Source: Comamonas composti DSM 21721
GTDB lineage: Bacteria > Pseudomonadota > Gammaproteobacteria > Burkholderiales > Burkholderiaceae_C
Direction of reading: 5' to 3'
NCBI RefSeq assembly: GCF_000429845.1
Contig: NZ_KE386971.1
Location: 248,198 to 312,197, forward strand
DNA: 64,000 nucleotides
Positions 1 to 8,774 of the stretch are shown here, piece after piece. The first letter of the stretch is position 1, and each line of letters opens with the position of its first letter. Made by a program: the position numbers and the translations under genes. The notes under the pieces are model-generated. The model was not told where the DNA came from. It did no database searches and saw only the letters and a list, made by a program, of their open reading frames with translations.

Positions 1-95
1 GCGGCTGCTGTCCATTGCGTGGCACCCCACACACCGGCGATCACAATGCCGAACACGGCGGCGATCTGCCCGAACAACACCCCTTGAGCTTGCAT
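1..95 (-). CDS. traG: TraG/VirD4-type coupling protein, N-terminal fragment (cut by window)
   Basis: Only the first 31 codons are inside the window. They start at an ATG at 95 with a GGAGG ribosome site about 8 bases upstream. The visible peptide opens with MQAQGVLFGQIAAVFGIVI and continues into one hydrophobic membrane segment, as at the N terminus of ICE coupling proteins. These ATPases link the relaxase-DNA complex to the mating pore. Its place downstream of traR and eexN matches Tn4371-type elements. The identification rests on this short stretch and on position, so it is good but not certain. Confidence 0.6.
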   Translation of the reverse strand, partial: MQAQGVLFGQIAAVFGIVIAGVWGATQWTAA

Positions 96-135
96 ACCCT
101 GGCCTCCGATTTCTCCTGCGCTGATTCCCCGTGGA

Positions 136-159
136 AAACGCGGCACAAGGGCGTGCCGC
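136..159 (-). terminator. Hairpin between eexN and traG, possible attenuator/terminator
   Basis: A perfect 7-bp inverted repeat (140-146 and 153-159, arm GCGGCAC) with a 6-base loop is followed, in minus-strand reading, by TTTT at 139-136. The T run is short, so termination may be partial. It lies in the 235-base gap 96-330, which has no convincing gene. Confidence 0.35.
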
Positions 160-330
160 AGGCGTCAGGATCGGTGCCGGGTCAGTGCCGGTCAAAGACC
201 GTTATCGGCAACAAGGTGATGCAAAAAGCATGGTTTCATGCAGCGACGAAACCAGTAAAAACGCCGCAGGCATGGGCGCGCTGCGGCGTGTCGAGCAAGA
301 AAATCAGAATATGCGGCAAGCCGCCAACGG

Positions 331-594
331 TCAGAACTTCGGCGGCGTCTCCGATGGCGTGTAAGGCACCTTGCCGTCGCCAAAGAAACGCTTGTTCGTC
401 GCTTCGGCCATGCGGTTGCACAGCACATCACCCATGGTCGGGCGCTCAGTCTTGCATTGCTGGCGCAGTTCCTTCAACCGCGCCGGATCGGCGGCCAGCT
501 CGTCCACGGTCGGCACATTGGCGGGCTTGGGGGTTTCCGACTGTCCGCAGGCCGTGATCGCAGCGATCAATAGCAATGGGGCAATGCGTTTCAT
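331..594 (-). CDS. eexN: EexN-family entry-exclusion lipoprotein
   Basis: An 87-residue small lipoprotein. Residues 1-15 form a signal peptide ending in ITAC, with Cys16 as the lipid attachment site, so it is probably anchored in a membrane facing the periplasm. The body contains TVDELAADPARLKELRQQC, the signature stretch of the EexN family. These proteins reduce redundant uptake of the same element by a cell that already carries it. The ATG overlaps the traR stop in an ATGA, so the two are translationally coupled. Its usual place is near the transfer genes, as here. The family is recognised from the motif; the exclusion role is inferred from the family. Confidence 0.8.
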   Translation of the reverse strand: MKRIAPLLLIAAITACGQSETPKPANVPTVDELAADPARLKELRQQCKTERPTMGDVLCNRMAEATNKRFFGDGKVPYTPSETPPKF

Positions 595-1535
595 GGCGGG
601 GTGTCCTCCTGCGGATCAGGTTCAGGTGTCGGCGCGGGCCTCGCGCCTTCGGGAAGGTCGATGGCCTGCACCCGTTCGATGAAGCGGGCAAGCGTCTCCG
701 AAGGCTCGCCTTCCGGGCGCAGCAGGTAGGTCGTCAGCATGGGCGAGCGCCCAGCCAAGGGCCGGGCCACCACACCAGATTCCTGGCTTGCCGCGATGTG
801 TGGCGCACCGGCCAGGCCCAGGGCGAAGCCTGCCGACACCACGACCATCATCAACTCGAACGAGGCCACGCGCTCGGCGATCAGGGGTTCGCGCTCGGAA
901 CGGCGCAGCAGGCGATCGACCTGGCGCGCATGTCCCTCGCACGCCTGCGGGTCGCATAGCACAAGAGGAAATTGCAGCACTTCATCCAGCGGAATCCGCT
1001 TGTGCTTGAGCAGAGGATGGCGCGCTGGCACAGCCACCATCAGCGGGTCATTCCACACCGCTTCGGCAGCGATCCCTTCGCCCACTTCGTCCGACTGCGC
1101 AAAGCCCACGTCGTACAGGTCGTCTTGCAGTCCTTTGATTTGTTGCGCCAGCGGTACTTGAAACAACCGAATATCGACCTCGGGTTCCTCCTGCCTGCAC
1201 ATCGCCAACAAGGCCGGCAACCGTGACGGCGTGATGCCATCGGATAGCGCGATGCGCAATTGACCGTGGAAACCATTGGCTGCTGCTTTCACGCTGTCAC
1301 GGGCTTGCTGCAAGGCGGAGAACACGCGCGGCACATGCTCCAGAAACAGCTTGCCTGCCCGCGTCAGTCGCGTGCTGCGGCTGGTGCGGACAAACAACTG
1401 TTCGCCCAGGTCTTCTTCCAGTTCCTTAATTGCCCGCGATAGCGGCGACTGCTCGATGTGCAGCCGCTCCGCTGCGCGGGCGAAATGGAGTTCTTCTGCA
1501 ACAGCGAGAAAGCAGCGAAGATGACGCAGTTCCAT
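591..1535 (-). CDS. traR: LysR-family regulator of the ICE (TraR type)
   Basis: A 314-residue LysR-type regulator. The winged HTH covers about residues 1-60 (MELRHLRCFLAVAEELHFAR, then SPLSRAIKELEEDLG) and the effector-binding domain about 90-300. A LysR protein between the relaxase and TraG is standard in Tn4371-type elements, where it is thought to control transfer genes. I take ATG 1535 because the protein then begins at the HTH and has AGGTG five bases upstream; a longer frame opens at 1562. That ribosome site overlaps the stop of the upstream efflux transporter, only 7 bases away. traR is therefore physically joined to the efflux operon. The C-terminal 20 residues are Pro-rich. Confidence 0.88.
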   Translation of the reverse strand: MELRHLRCFLAVAEELHFARAAERLHIEQSPLSRAIKELEEDLGEQLFVRTSRSTRLTRAGKLFLEHVPRVFSALQQARDSVKAAANGFHGQLRIALSDGITPSRLPALLAMCRQEEPEVDIRLFQVPLAQQIKGLQDDLYDVGFAQSDEVGEGIAAEAVWNDPLMVAVPARHPLLKHKRIPLDEVLQFPLVLCDPQACEGHARQVDRLLRRSEREPLIAERVASFELMMVVVSAGFALGLAGAPHIAASQESGVVARPLAGRSPMLTTYLLRPEGEPSETLARFIERVQAIDLPEGARPAPTPEPDPQEDTPP

Positions 1536-1542
1536 GGCGCAC

Positions 1543-3060
1543 CTATAGAAGTGGTGGCGCAATCGGGTTGGGCGGCGACGAGCGAATCAGGACAGCCAAA
1601 GAGATCGACAACAGGCTGCACCAAAATACGAACTGGTAGCCGCTGATATGCGCCGCGACTTGCGCCTCGCGTGCCAGTACCTGCGCAATGCCGGCCACCC
1701 CGGACGCGGCCCGCTCCATGACCCACGGATCGCCTGCCGGAACATATGAACCCAAACTTGTACGACTCATATCCGCAGCCATCCGCAGCCAAGCGGACAT
1801 GATCGTGCCGGCAGCCACGGGCGTGAGAACCCGCGCGATCGGTACGTAGGCGCCCAGCGCGACTCCATGCTGCGGGTTCAGGTTGGTAACAAAAGCCGCG
1901 ATCAGCCCGATCAGCATGACGCTCTCACCAAGCGATTGCAGGATCAGCATCATGACGAACTGATCAACGCGCCAATCGTGATTGATATGCGTCCCCAGCC
2001 ACGCAGTCGCGGCAATGACGGTCAATCCGCAGATAATCAGGAGCCTCGGCTCGAAACGCCTCCCGAGATAAATCGCCAAAGGCGTCGCGGCAAGGTAGGC
2101 TGCGAAGGCAATCCATGTGGCGGTCCCGGCCTGCATCGGTTTCAAGCCCCCCATCTGGGCTAGAAACGTCGGTATCAGCAGGGAGGATGGCGTCATCAAT
2201 ACGGCGAACAGGCAGGCAATCACCAGGCAGATGCAGATGTTGCGGTTTCCGAATGCAATTAGCTGCCCAAACGAAACTTTCAGGCGAACTGCACGCATGA
2301 CGGCTGCGCAGAACAGAATCGCTCCGCCCGCGAGCGCAGATACGACCAGACCCGAATCAGCCCACCCCAATCGCTCGGCCGACTCGATACCGATAAAGCA
2401 CAGAACCAACCCCGTGCAGAACAAAGCCATGCCTCCCCAGTCCGCTTGCTTCAACTGGGCACGATCAACCGGTGTCAGTGGCATGGCTTTCCACGTCAGC
2501 AAGGCAATCAATGGGCCTGCTATCGCTGTGATCCAGTACACCCAATGCCAGCCAATGCCTTCAACCAGAAAGCCGGACGTACCGTATCCCGCGTCCATGC
2601 CTGTGGATACCCTTAAACTGTAGGCTGCCATGACCGCCAGCCAGAATCGAGGATGCGCGCTGCGCAATCCCAGGGAAATGGTCAGAGGCAGGTAGATTCC
2701 CAGGCATAGTCCCGCTGTGGCATGCAGGAACATCAGCAGTGGGTAGTGGTGTGCGAAGGCTGGAATGACCAACGCTACAAAACCCAGCAACAAACTCGGT
2801 GCGACGAGAACACGTGTTGGCCCAATAACCGTTGCAAGCCAGGGAACGATGGGCATGGTGACGAGTTGCGCGCCATTGAGCGCCGTCCCCAACCAGGCCG
2901 CCTCCAGTACGTCCAGACCGAACTGCCCGCGCAAATCCGGTAATGCCGCAGAAAACAGGCGTCCTTGCAGCGTGGTCAGGACAGCACCAAGAAAAATGGC
3001 CGTCACGGTGAGCGCCGGACGCGGGATAGGCGTGTTGGAAAACAGGCGGGAAAAGGCCAT
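1543..3060 (-). CDS. MFS drug efflux transporter, DHA2 (EmrB-like) family
   Basis: A 505-residue inner-membrane transporter with about 14 hydrophobic segments, the DHA2 layout. It would use proton-motive force to export drugs or toxic organics through the HlyD adaptor and outer-membrane factor encoded just upstream. ATG 3060 lies 2 bases after the adaptor stop; an in-frame TTG at 3066 would overlap it. Clear sections include the N-terminal helix with LQGRLFSAALPDLRGQFG and the motif-C-like region around residues 150-170. Substrate cannot be read from sequence. Together with its neighbours it resembles EmrCAB-type tripartite pumps. It is cargo between traR and the relaxase. Confidence 0.88.
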   Translation of the reverse strand: MAFSRLFSNTPIPRPALTVTAIFLGAVLTTLQGRLFSAALPDLRGQFGLDVLEAAWLGTALNGAQLVTMPIVPWLATVIGPTRVLVAPSLLLGFVALVIPAFAHHYPLLMFLHATAGLCLGIYLPLTISLGLRSAHPRFWLAVMAAYSLRVSTGMDAGYGTSGFLVEGIGWHWVYWITAIAGPLIALLTWKAMPLTPVDRAQLKQADWGGMALFCTGLVLCFIGIESAERLGWADSGLVVSALAGGAILFCAAVMRAVRLKVSFGQLIAFGNRNICICLVIACLFAVLMTPSSLLIPTFLAQMGGLKPMQAGTATWIAFAAYLAATPLAIYLGRRFEPRLLIICGLTVIAATAWLGTHINHDWRVDQFVMMLILQSLGESVMLIGLIAAFVTNLNPQHGVALGAYVPIARVLTPVAAGTIMSAWLRMAADMSRTSLGSYVPAGDPWVMERAASGVAGIAQVLAREAQVAAHISGYQFVFWCSLLSISLAVLIRSSPPNPIAPPLL

Positions 3061-3062
3061 GA

Positions 3063-4205
3063 TCAATCGGCCTCTCGGCCCGCGATAGCGGCAAATTGCG
3101 CCGTTTCTGCCGCTGCTGCCGCATGGACGGCGACTGTTTCGCCTTCGGTGTCGATGCGCGTCTCCGCCGACATCCCCGGGCGCAGCCGGTCGAGTGCGTC
3201 CTGTCCTGGCTCCAGTTCGATGCGAACCGGAATCCGCTGCACGACCTTCGTAAAGTTGCCCGAGGCGTTATCCACCGGCAGCAGCGCGGACTCTGCTCCA
3301 CTCATGGGTGCGATTTCAGCAACCCGGCCACGAAAGTGCCGGCCCGGCAGGCCATCGACAGTCACGACAACGGGCTGGCCCGGCCGTACGCGCGCGAGCT
3401 GCGTTTCCTTGTAGTTGGCGATGACGTAGGCTGGCCTGGATGGAACGAGAGACACGATTTGCGTGCCGATATTGACCAAACTACCGGCTTGCACGTGCCG
3501 TTTGTTCAGCATGCCGTCAAACGGCGCGACAATCCGTGTATAGCCAAGGTTTCGTTTGGCTGTTTCAAGTGTTGCGATGGCAGCGTTGACGTCTGCCTGC
3601 CGAAGTTTCCGCTGGCCTTCCAGAACATCCAGTGATCGCCTGGCCAATTCAGCTTGTGCAGCGGCAGCCTCACGCTGGCTCACGGCATGATCCAAGTCGG
3701 CCTGCGCGTTCTCGAATAGTTGGCGAGACAGTGCCCCCTCTTTGACCAGTTCGGCCTGACGCGCAGGATTGCTCCGGTACTGCCGAATTCGGATTTCGGC
3801 CGCACGGACGTTAGCCTGCGACTCATTGATGCGCGCGCGCTGCTGGGCCATCTCCGCATCAAGGTTATCGAGGTTCGCTTGCGCCTTGGCCAGGGCCGCT
3901 TGGGCTGCCGATACGGCCAGTTCGTAGTCGCCATCGTCGATTTGCGCGATCAGATCTCCCGCATGGACGGGCTGGTAATCGCCCGCAGGTAGCGCATTGA
4001 CGTAGCCCGATACCTTGGCACTCAACACCGCAATGTCGGATTTGACGTACGCATTTTGCGTCGTCTGAATGGTTCGGCTGCTGGTCCAATCACCCCACTG
4101 GGTGGTTGCCAGAATGACCAGAGCAATGACGGCGGCGCATCCTAGCCAGGGGGCGAGCCGCAGCGCCAAGGATCGTGGCTGTGTTGCAGTTTCAGGTGTG
4201 CTCAT
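3063..4205 (-). CDS. HlyD/EmrA-family periplasmic adaptor of the efflux pump
   Basis: A 380-residue membrane-fusion protein. One membrane helix lies at about residues 17-40, then a biotinyl-lipoyl-like half (SDIAVLSAKVSGYV), a long coiled-coil hairpin of about 110 residues rich in Ala, Gln and Arg, the second lipoyl half (NLGYTRIVAPFDGMLNKRHV) and a beta-barrel ending near GMSAETRI. It bridges the MFS transporter and the outer-membrane factor. I choose ATG 4205, which overlaps the stop of the upstream gene in ATGA and has GGAAA upstream. An in-frame ATG at 4217 is possible. Confidence 0.9.
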   Translation of the reverse strand: MSTPETATQPRSLALRLAPWLGCAAVIALVILATTQWGDWTSSRTIQTTQNAYVKSDIAVLSAKVSGYVNALPAGDYQPVHAGDLIAQIDDGDYELAVSAAQAALAKAQANLDNLDAEMAQQRARINESQANVRAAEIRIRQYRSNPARQAELVKEGALSRQLFENAQADLDHAVSQREAAAAQAELARRSLDVLEGQRKLRQADVNAAIATLETAKRNLGYTRIVAPFDGMLNKRHVQAGSLVNIGTQIVSLVPSRPAYVIANYKETQLARVRPGQPVVVTVDGLPGRHFRGRVAEIAPMSGAESALLPVDNASGNFTKVVQRIPVRIELEPGQDALDRLRPGMSAETRIDTEGETVAVHAAAAAETAQFAAIAGREAD

Positions 4206-5647
4206 TGGTGTTTCCATGCCAGGTTGGTTGTCGTACTCGCTGCGTCGAAGCCGCCACCCAGGGCGCGGTTGAGTTCCACGCCAAGGACGAGTTCGCGTGT
4301 TTTCAGCGCCAGTTGCTGCTGGCGTTCGCGCAGCAAGGCGTTCTGGGCGTTGAGAACCGTCAGGTAGTCCGTCAAGCCGGCTTCGTACTGCCGCCGCGCA
4401 AGTGCAAACGCAGCCTGCCTAGCCGCGAGCGTTTGCGCTTGTGCGTTCGATTGCGGCACCAATCCATCCAGAGAGACAAGCTGATCGGCCACATCGCGCA
4501 CAGCAGCAAGCAAGGTCTGGTTGTAGGTTTCGATGGCCGCGTCCAGTTCGGCTGCTGATCCTTTGAACCGGGCACGCAGCCGGCCTGCATCGAAGATGGG
4601 CAGCGTGATGGCAGGCGCAACGCCATAGGTTCGGCTGCCCGCAGTCAGCCAGTCGGACAAGCCGACCGATAAACCCTGGCGGGCAAATCCCGCGAATGCG
4701 CGCAGACTGATGTTCGGATAGAAGCCCGCTTTGGCAACTTCCATTTCCTGGGCGGCAGCCTCCACCCGCCAGCGCGCTGCGACCACATCCGGGCGATGGC
4801 CAATCAGGGCGGCAGGGACTGCTGCCGGAAACTCGCTGTCAGGCACGGCGCTGAGGCTGGGCATGGCATCGGACAGCGCATCCACTGGAAGCCCCGCCAA
4901 AGCAGCCAGCGCATGGCGTTGCAGGGCGATTTGCTCGTCCAGACTGAAAATCTCTCGTTCGGTGGCGGGCAGATCGCCTTGCGCCTGCTTGCGATCCACT
5001 TCGGTAGCAAGGCCGGCCTGAGTCCGCCGTTCCACGATACGCAGCGTATGGCTGCGTATCGTCAACGCCTCTTGCGCCAAGTCCCGCAGGGCGATCAACT
5101 GCGCCAGCTCAAACCAGGCGTTGGCAAGCCGGCTCGTCAACAGCACCCGGGCCGCCTGCACTTCCGCACTTCGCGCCGCCGTTTCCCCTAAGGCCGACTT
5201 CAAGGCGGCACGTTGCCCGCCCCAGAAGTCGAAGGTGTATTGAATTTCAGCACCGAGCGTGAGGGTCGTCCCGTGGTGCCCGGCCAGCGGCGCGTCTGCA
5301 TCGTATTGCTGGGCATACCGCTTCCGGACGCCGCTGGCATCCATGTCCATCGTCGGCCACCGCTGTGCGCCGGCCTGCTCGGCCAGGGCCGCCGCCCGTG
5401 CCAGCCGCGCACCCGCGATCCTCAGATCGGGACTCTGTGCCAGTGCTCGCTCGATCAGGCGATTGAGCGCTGGGTCTTGGTAGCTTTCCCACCAGCGATC
5501 AGAGGGCCATTGCGATGGCGCACTCTCTTTGGCACCGATGGCCGTTGGCGTGTTCAGGGTCGCCCTGGGGGCTTTGTCCAGGCCATCCATGCCGGCGCAG
5601 CCCGCCAGGCTCAATGCCAAGATGCTGCATAAAACAATCGCTTTCAT
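4202..5647 (-). CDS. NodT/OprM-family outer-membrane efflux lipoprotein
   Basis: A 481-residue outer-membrane factor. The signal peptide ends in LAGC with lipid-modified Cys17, then two repeated coiled-coil/beta halves typical of TolC-like channels (WPSDRWWESYQDPALNRLIE near the N terminus, GHRPDVVAARWRVEAA in the middle, ARRQYEAGLTDYLTVLNAQ near the C terminus). It forms the exit duct of the tripartite pump. It is the first gene of a three-gene operon with the HlyD and MFS genes, overlapping the next start by 4 bases. The promoter and two TetR-type operators lie immediately upstream. Confidence 0.92.
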   Translation of the reverse strand: MKAIVLCSILALSLAGCAGMDGLDKAPRATLNTPTAIGAKESAPSQWPSDRWWESYQDPALNRLIERALAQSPDLRIAGARLARAAALAEQAGAQRWPTMDMDASGVRKRYAQQYDADAPLAGHHGTTLTLGAEIQYTFDFWGGQRAALKSALGETAARSAEVQAARVLLTSRLANAWFELAQLIALRDLAQEALTIRSHTLRIVERRTQAGLATEVDRKQAQGDLPATEREIFSLDEQIALQRHALAALAGLPVDALSDAMPSLSAVPDSEFPAAVPAALIGHRPDVVAARWRVEAAAQEMEVAKAGFYPNISLRAFAGFARQGLSVGLSDWLTAGSRTYGVAPAITLPIFDAGRLRARFKGSAAELDAAIETYNQTLLAAVRDVADQLVSLDGLVPQSNAQAQTLAARQAAFALARRQYEAGLTDYLTVLNAQNALLRERQQQLALKTRELVLGVELNRALGGGFDAASTTTNLAWKHQ

Positions 5648-5654
5648 ATCAAAC

Positions 5655-5667
5655 CTAACATTGTTAG
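5655..5667. promoter_or_regulatory. TetR-type operator 1, CTAACATTGTTAG
   Basis: A 13-bp palindrome (6-bp arms about one central base) just upstream of the efflux operon start codon. It matches operator 2 in 12 of 13 positions; the centres are 32 bp apart, about three helical turns. Confidence 0.7.
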
Positions 5668-5678
5668 TCCTGTCGAAT

Positions 5679-5706
5679 ATGATACACTAACACTGTTAGA
5701 TTTCAA
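5679..5706 (-). promoter_or_regulatory. Sigma-70 promoter of the efflux operon
   Basis: On the minus strand a -35 TTGAAA (5706-5701) and a -10 TATCAT (5684-5679) are separated by 16 bp. Operator 2 fills the spacer exactly and operator 1 lies just downstream of the expected start, so a bound TetR dimer would block RNA polymerase. This is read from sequence; the start site is not known. Confidence 0.6.
5687..5699. promoter_or_regulatory. TetR-type operator 2, CTAACACTGTTAG
   Basis: The second 13-bp palindrome lies between the -35 and -10 of the efflux promoter and 30 bases upstream of the tetR start. It could repress both the pump and tetR. Confidence 0.7.
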
Positions 5707-5728
5707 GCCAAACGGAGAATCCCCACAC

Positions 5729-6382
5729 GTGAAAGCCCCAAAAATCCAGCGAGAACAGGTGATCCAAGCAGCGCTGGCGTTGCTGGATCAGGACGGACTG
5801 GAAGGCCTGACGATGCGCAAGCTCGCCCAGGCTTTGCAGATACAGGCACCGTCCCTCTATTGGCATTTCGACGGCAAGCAGGCCTTGATCGACGGTATGG
5901 CCGATGCACTGGTGCAGGATGTGGCGCGCGACCTTCCTGAGAATCAGGAATGGACGGATCGAGTCCGGCAGGTGGCGACTGAGCTTCGCCAGGCTCTCCT
6001 GCAGCGCCGCGATGGCGCGCGGGTGTTTGCGGGGACATACGTTGTCACGGACAACGTGTTGCGCACCAGTGAGGCGTTGCTCTCCGCCTTCGCGCAGGCG
6101 GGGGCAGATGCTGACCTCGCGGCCACTGCCAGTTTCAGCGTGACTTATTACGTGTTGGGCTTCGTGACGGAAGAACAGGCGCTGGGGCCGGGCAGCACGC
6201 TGGACTTGGCCACGCGCAAGCAGGCATTTATTGAACTGGCGCGTGAGAAGTATCCAAACAACTGGATCGCTCGTGATGCCATTTTTTCAGAGGATTTCGA
6301 TAGCCGGTTTTTGACTGGCCTGAAATTGCTGATCGCTGGTGCGCAAAACACCATCCATGCCTCTGGTAATGCAGTGGCCTAG
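5729..6382 (+). CDS. TetR-family repressor of the efflux operon
   Basis: A 217-residue TetR regulator transcribed away from the efflux operon. The N-terminal HTH covers about residues 8-50 (GLTMRKLAQALQIQAPSLYW), and the C-terminal part resembles the TetR_C ligand domain of tetracycline-type repressors. The start is GTG 5729 with GGAG 11 bases upstream, a slightly long spacing. The divergent layout and the paired palindromes in the 81-base gap strongly suggest that it represses the pump and itself and is released by a pump substrate. The ligand is unknown. Confidence 0.9.
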   Translation: MKAPKIQREQVIQAALALLDQDGLEGLTMRKLAQALQIQAPSLYWHFDGKQALIDGMADALVQDVARDLPENQEWTDRVRQVATELRQALLQRRDGARVFAGTYVVTDNVLRTSEALLSAFAQAGADADLAATASFSVTYYVLGFVTEEQALGPGSTLDLATRKQAFIELAREKYPNNWIARDAIFSEDFDSRFLTGLKLLIAGAQNTIHASGNAVA

Positions 6383-6399
6383 CACTCAAGGAAGCAGCC

Positions 6400-6777
6400 A
6401 TGCAAATTGATACTCGCCATTTTCCGTTGGTATGGATGTCTTCCTCTCAACCATCTAACTGGGAATCAAAGCTAGACGCCTTGCTGAGTGAAGGGGAGAA
6501 ATTCGTATTGCTGACACGGGAGATGCCAGGCAGGGGGCATGATGCGAATGGCGAAGACCGGAAACAATTCGCGCTTTGGCTCAAACGGAACCGGGAATTG
6601 TTAAAGCGAACTTGCGCGGGTAGTGTTGTCATCGTACCGAACCAAGCCATTGCAATGTCTTTGAGTGTCGTAGCAACGCCGCTTAGCAAGGCATTTGGTT
6701 ATCCAGTGCGCGTGGCAACAGAGGATCGTCTCGAAACAGAAATCAACAGCCTGCTTGGAAAAACTTGTTCCAAATGA
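6400..6777 (+). CDS. Unknown 125-residue protein downstream of tetR
   Basis: I do not recognise this family. The gene starts 17 bases after tetR with AAGGA upstream and is probably co-transcribed with it. The protein has no signal peptide or clear membrane segment. Its pattern of alternating strands and helices (HFPLVWM, then FVLLTREMPG, AGSVVIVPNQ, FGYPVRVATE) suggests a small alpha/beta domain of the SpoIIAA/STAS kind, but that is only a resemblance. Being in the tetR unit suggests a role linked to the pump or its inducer. Confidence 0.65.
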   Translation: MQIDTRHFPLVWMSSSQPSNWESKLDALLSEGEKFVLLTREMPGRGHDANGEDRKQFALWLKRNRELLKRTCAGSVVIVPNQAIAMSLSVVATPLSKAFGYPVRVATEDRLETEINSLLGKTCSK

Positions 6778-6830
6778 TCTTTCCTTGCAGACAGCAAGAC
6801 ACCTTTGTTCATGGAATGTCTCGTGGTGAT

Positions 6831-8774
6831 CTATATCTGTGGGCCACGCTGCCGCCCAATATCCCATGACACGCCACCGCCGTGCACCGTCGCAACGATC
6901 TGCTGCCCCAGCCGCTGTTCGATCACCGGCCGCCACGGCACCAGGCTGAACCCCATGCCGTCATCGAACATGGCGTAACGCCCACTGGCGAGCATGACGG
7001 AGCGCCTGTAGATACCAGCCACGCGCTGCCCGTCAGCCACCGGGCGATGCTCCAGGCCGGTTTCCCCGGCAATGTCCTTCGCGGCCTGCGCCAGTTCCCG
7101 GTTGCGCAGCGTGCCCAGCAGGTTGCGCGCGAGGATCACGCGCTGCCCGCGTCGCTCAGCCAGTCCTTGTTCGGCCAGGAAGTTCGCGCGCTGCTGCATC
7201 GCCTGCTTGGCGTCGCCACCAAAGCCCAGATCCCCCAGCCCTTTACAGCCGCTGATCAATTGTTGGTCAAGCCAGGTCGCGCCGATGACGCGCGCCTGCC
7301 GCTCGATGGGCAGGTGCGATTTCAGTTCCACGGCTACGCCGCCCAGCCGCTGCGCGTCGTATTGGCGGCCACGCTCGGCCAGGTCGGCCGGCACCTTCCA
7401 TAGCCCTTCGGCCACGCGCTCCACGATGCCTGCTCGGCGCAGGGCTTCCAGTCGCCGCACGTGAGCGGCAACAACCTCCTGCGGGTCTCGTACGGGCTTG
7501 GCCCGGCCCTGTTCGATGGCCAGGTGATGATCGGCGCGGTACAGGCCATCGCTCGCCAGCGCGACGATGTTCTTGTCAGCCGCACGCACCTCGGCAGAAC
7601 CTCGCACCTCCACCACGGCACCGGTCGGGTACTGTTCCAGCTCGGTCTTGGGTGGCAAGGCGACGTAGTGGGCTTTGCCGTCGATACCATCGACAACCAA
7701 ATAGCCCTTGTCGTACAGCTCATCGGCCAGACCTTTGCCAGCCACGCGGCCCACGATGGTTCTGGTGTCTTCGGCCGGTTGAAACACCGCCAGCTCGCGC
7801 TGCTGCCCGCTCATGGCACGCTGCATGGTGCGGATGATGTCTCCACGCTCGCCCATGGCCCGCAAGGTGCTTTCCGCTTCAGCATGCACGGCCCATACGC
7901 CAGTCTGCATCTCGGTGGCCAATCCCATGCGCTGCAAGCGTTGCATGCGACCGATCAGCAGCAAGCGCTGGCGTTTCAATCGGGGCTCAGTCTCCAGCCT
8001 TTCGGTGCGGATAAGTCCATCAACGGCTTCGCGCTGCAAGGTGCGATCCAGACCTGTCCAGCGTTCCTGCTCGACTTCTCGCTGCATGCTGCGTTGGATT
8101 TCCAGTTCGGTACGCGGCCCCAGCCATTCTGTCGCCAGCTCCGAAGCCCGTTCCCGCATGCCCTGGCTGATGTAGTCGCGGGAGATGATGAGGTCTTTGC
8201 TGGTGTAGTCCTTGCCGCGTAGGACGACATGGGTGTGGGGGTTGTCAGTGTTCCAGTGATCCACAGCCACCCATTCCAGCCGTGTACCCAAATCGGCTTC
8301 CATACGCGCCATCAGGTGGCGGGTGTAGGTGCGTAAGTCATCAAGCGATTCGGCATCTTCGGGCGAAACGATGAAACGGAACTGGTGCCGATCCTCGCGC
8401 CCACGTTCCTCGAACGCAGCCAGATCGGCCCCATCCGTCATCGGGCCATAGGCTTTGCCGGGCTCACCATCACGCCCCACGCCTTCGCGCTCGATGTAGC
8501 GCAGGTGCGTGCTGGTGGAACGCGCCCCGGCCTTGGCGAGATTCACCAGCCGGGTTTTGATGGTGACGCGCCGGGAATTGACGGTCAGCGATGCGCCAGT
8601 AAAGCGTGCGGCGACATGGCCGCGCCCCAGGCGAGAGCCTGGCCTACCACCCGCCTTGGCGACTTTGGCGCCGGCTTTGCTGGTCTGGCGCAACACCTGG
8701 CTGATGAAGGCATCGCCACGCTGCCTGGGTGCGCCTGGACGGATGCGGAAACGGTCATCGTCGTGGCGGCTCAT
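6831..8774 (-). CDS. rlxS: MOB-type relaxase, VirD2-like with DUF3363 (RlxS)
   Basis: A 647-residue relaxase that would nick the element at oriT and pilot the strand through the TraG/Trb apparatus. The metal-binding histidine motif is at residues 173-182, HWNTDNPHTH, with His173, His180 and His182; Tyr93 in HLRYIERE is a candidate nucleophile. The long C-terminal part is the DUF3363 region found in ICE relaxases. ATG 8774 has GGAG nine bases upstream. The GC-rich gap 8775-9210 just upstream is the natural place for oriT. The N-terminal 60 residues are basic, consistent with DNA binding. Confidence 0.92.
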   Translation of the reverse strand: MSRHDDDRFRIRPGAPRQRGDAFISQVLRQTSKAGAKVAKAGGRPGSRLGRGHVAARFTGASLTVNSRRVTIKTRLVNLAKAGARSTSTHLRYIEREGVGRDGEPGKAYGPMTDGADLAAFEERGREDRHQFRFIVSPEDAESLDDLRTYTRHLMARMEADLGTRLEWVAVDHWNTDNPHTHVVLRGKDYTSKDLIISRDYISQGMRERASELATEWLGPRTELEIQRSMQREVEQERWTGLDRTLQREAVDGLIRTERLETEPRLKRQRLLLIGRMQRLQRMGLATEMQTGVWAVHAEAESTLRAMGERGDIIRTMQRAMSGQQRELAVFQPAEDTRTIVGRVAGKGLADELYDKGYLVVDGIDGKAHYVALPPKTELEQYPTGAVVEVRGSAEVRAADKNIVALASDGLYRADHHLAIEQGRAKPVRDPQEVVAAHVRRLEALRRAGIVERVAEGLWKVPADLAERGRQYDAQRLGGVAVELKSHLPIERQARVIGATWLDQQLISGCKGLGDLGFGGDAKQAMQQRANFLAEQGLAERRGQRVILARNLLGTLRNRELAQAAKDIAGETGLEHRPVADGQRVAGIYRRSVMLASGRYAMFDDGMGFSLVPWRPVIEQRLGQQIVATVHGGGVSWDIGRQRGPQI

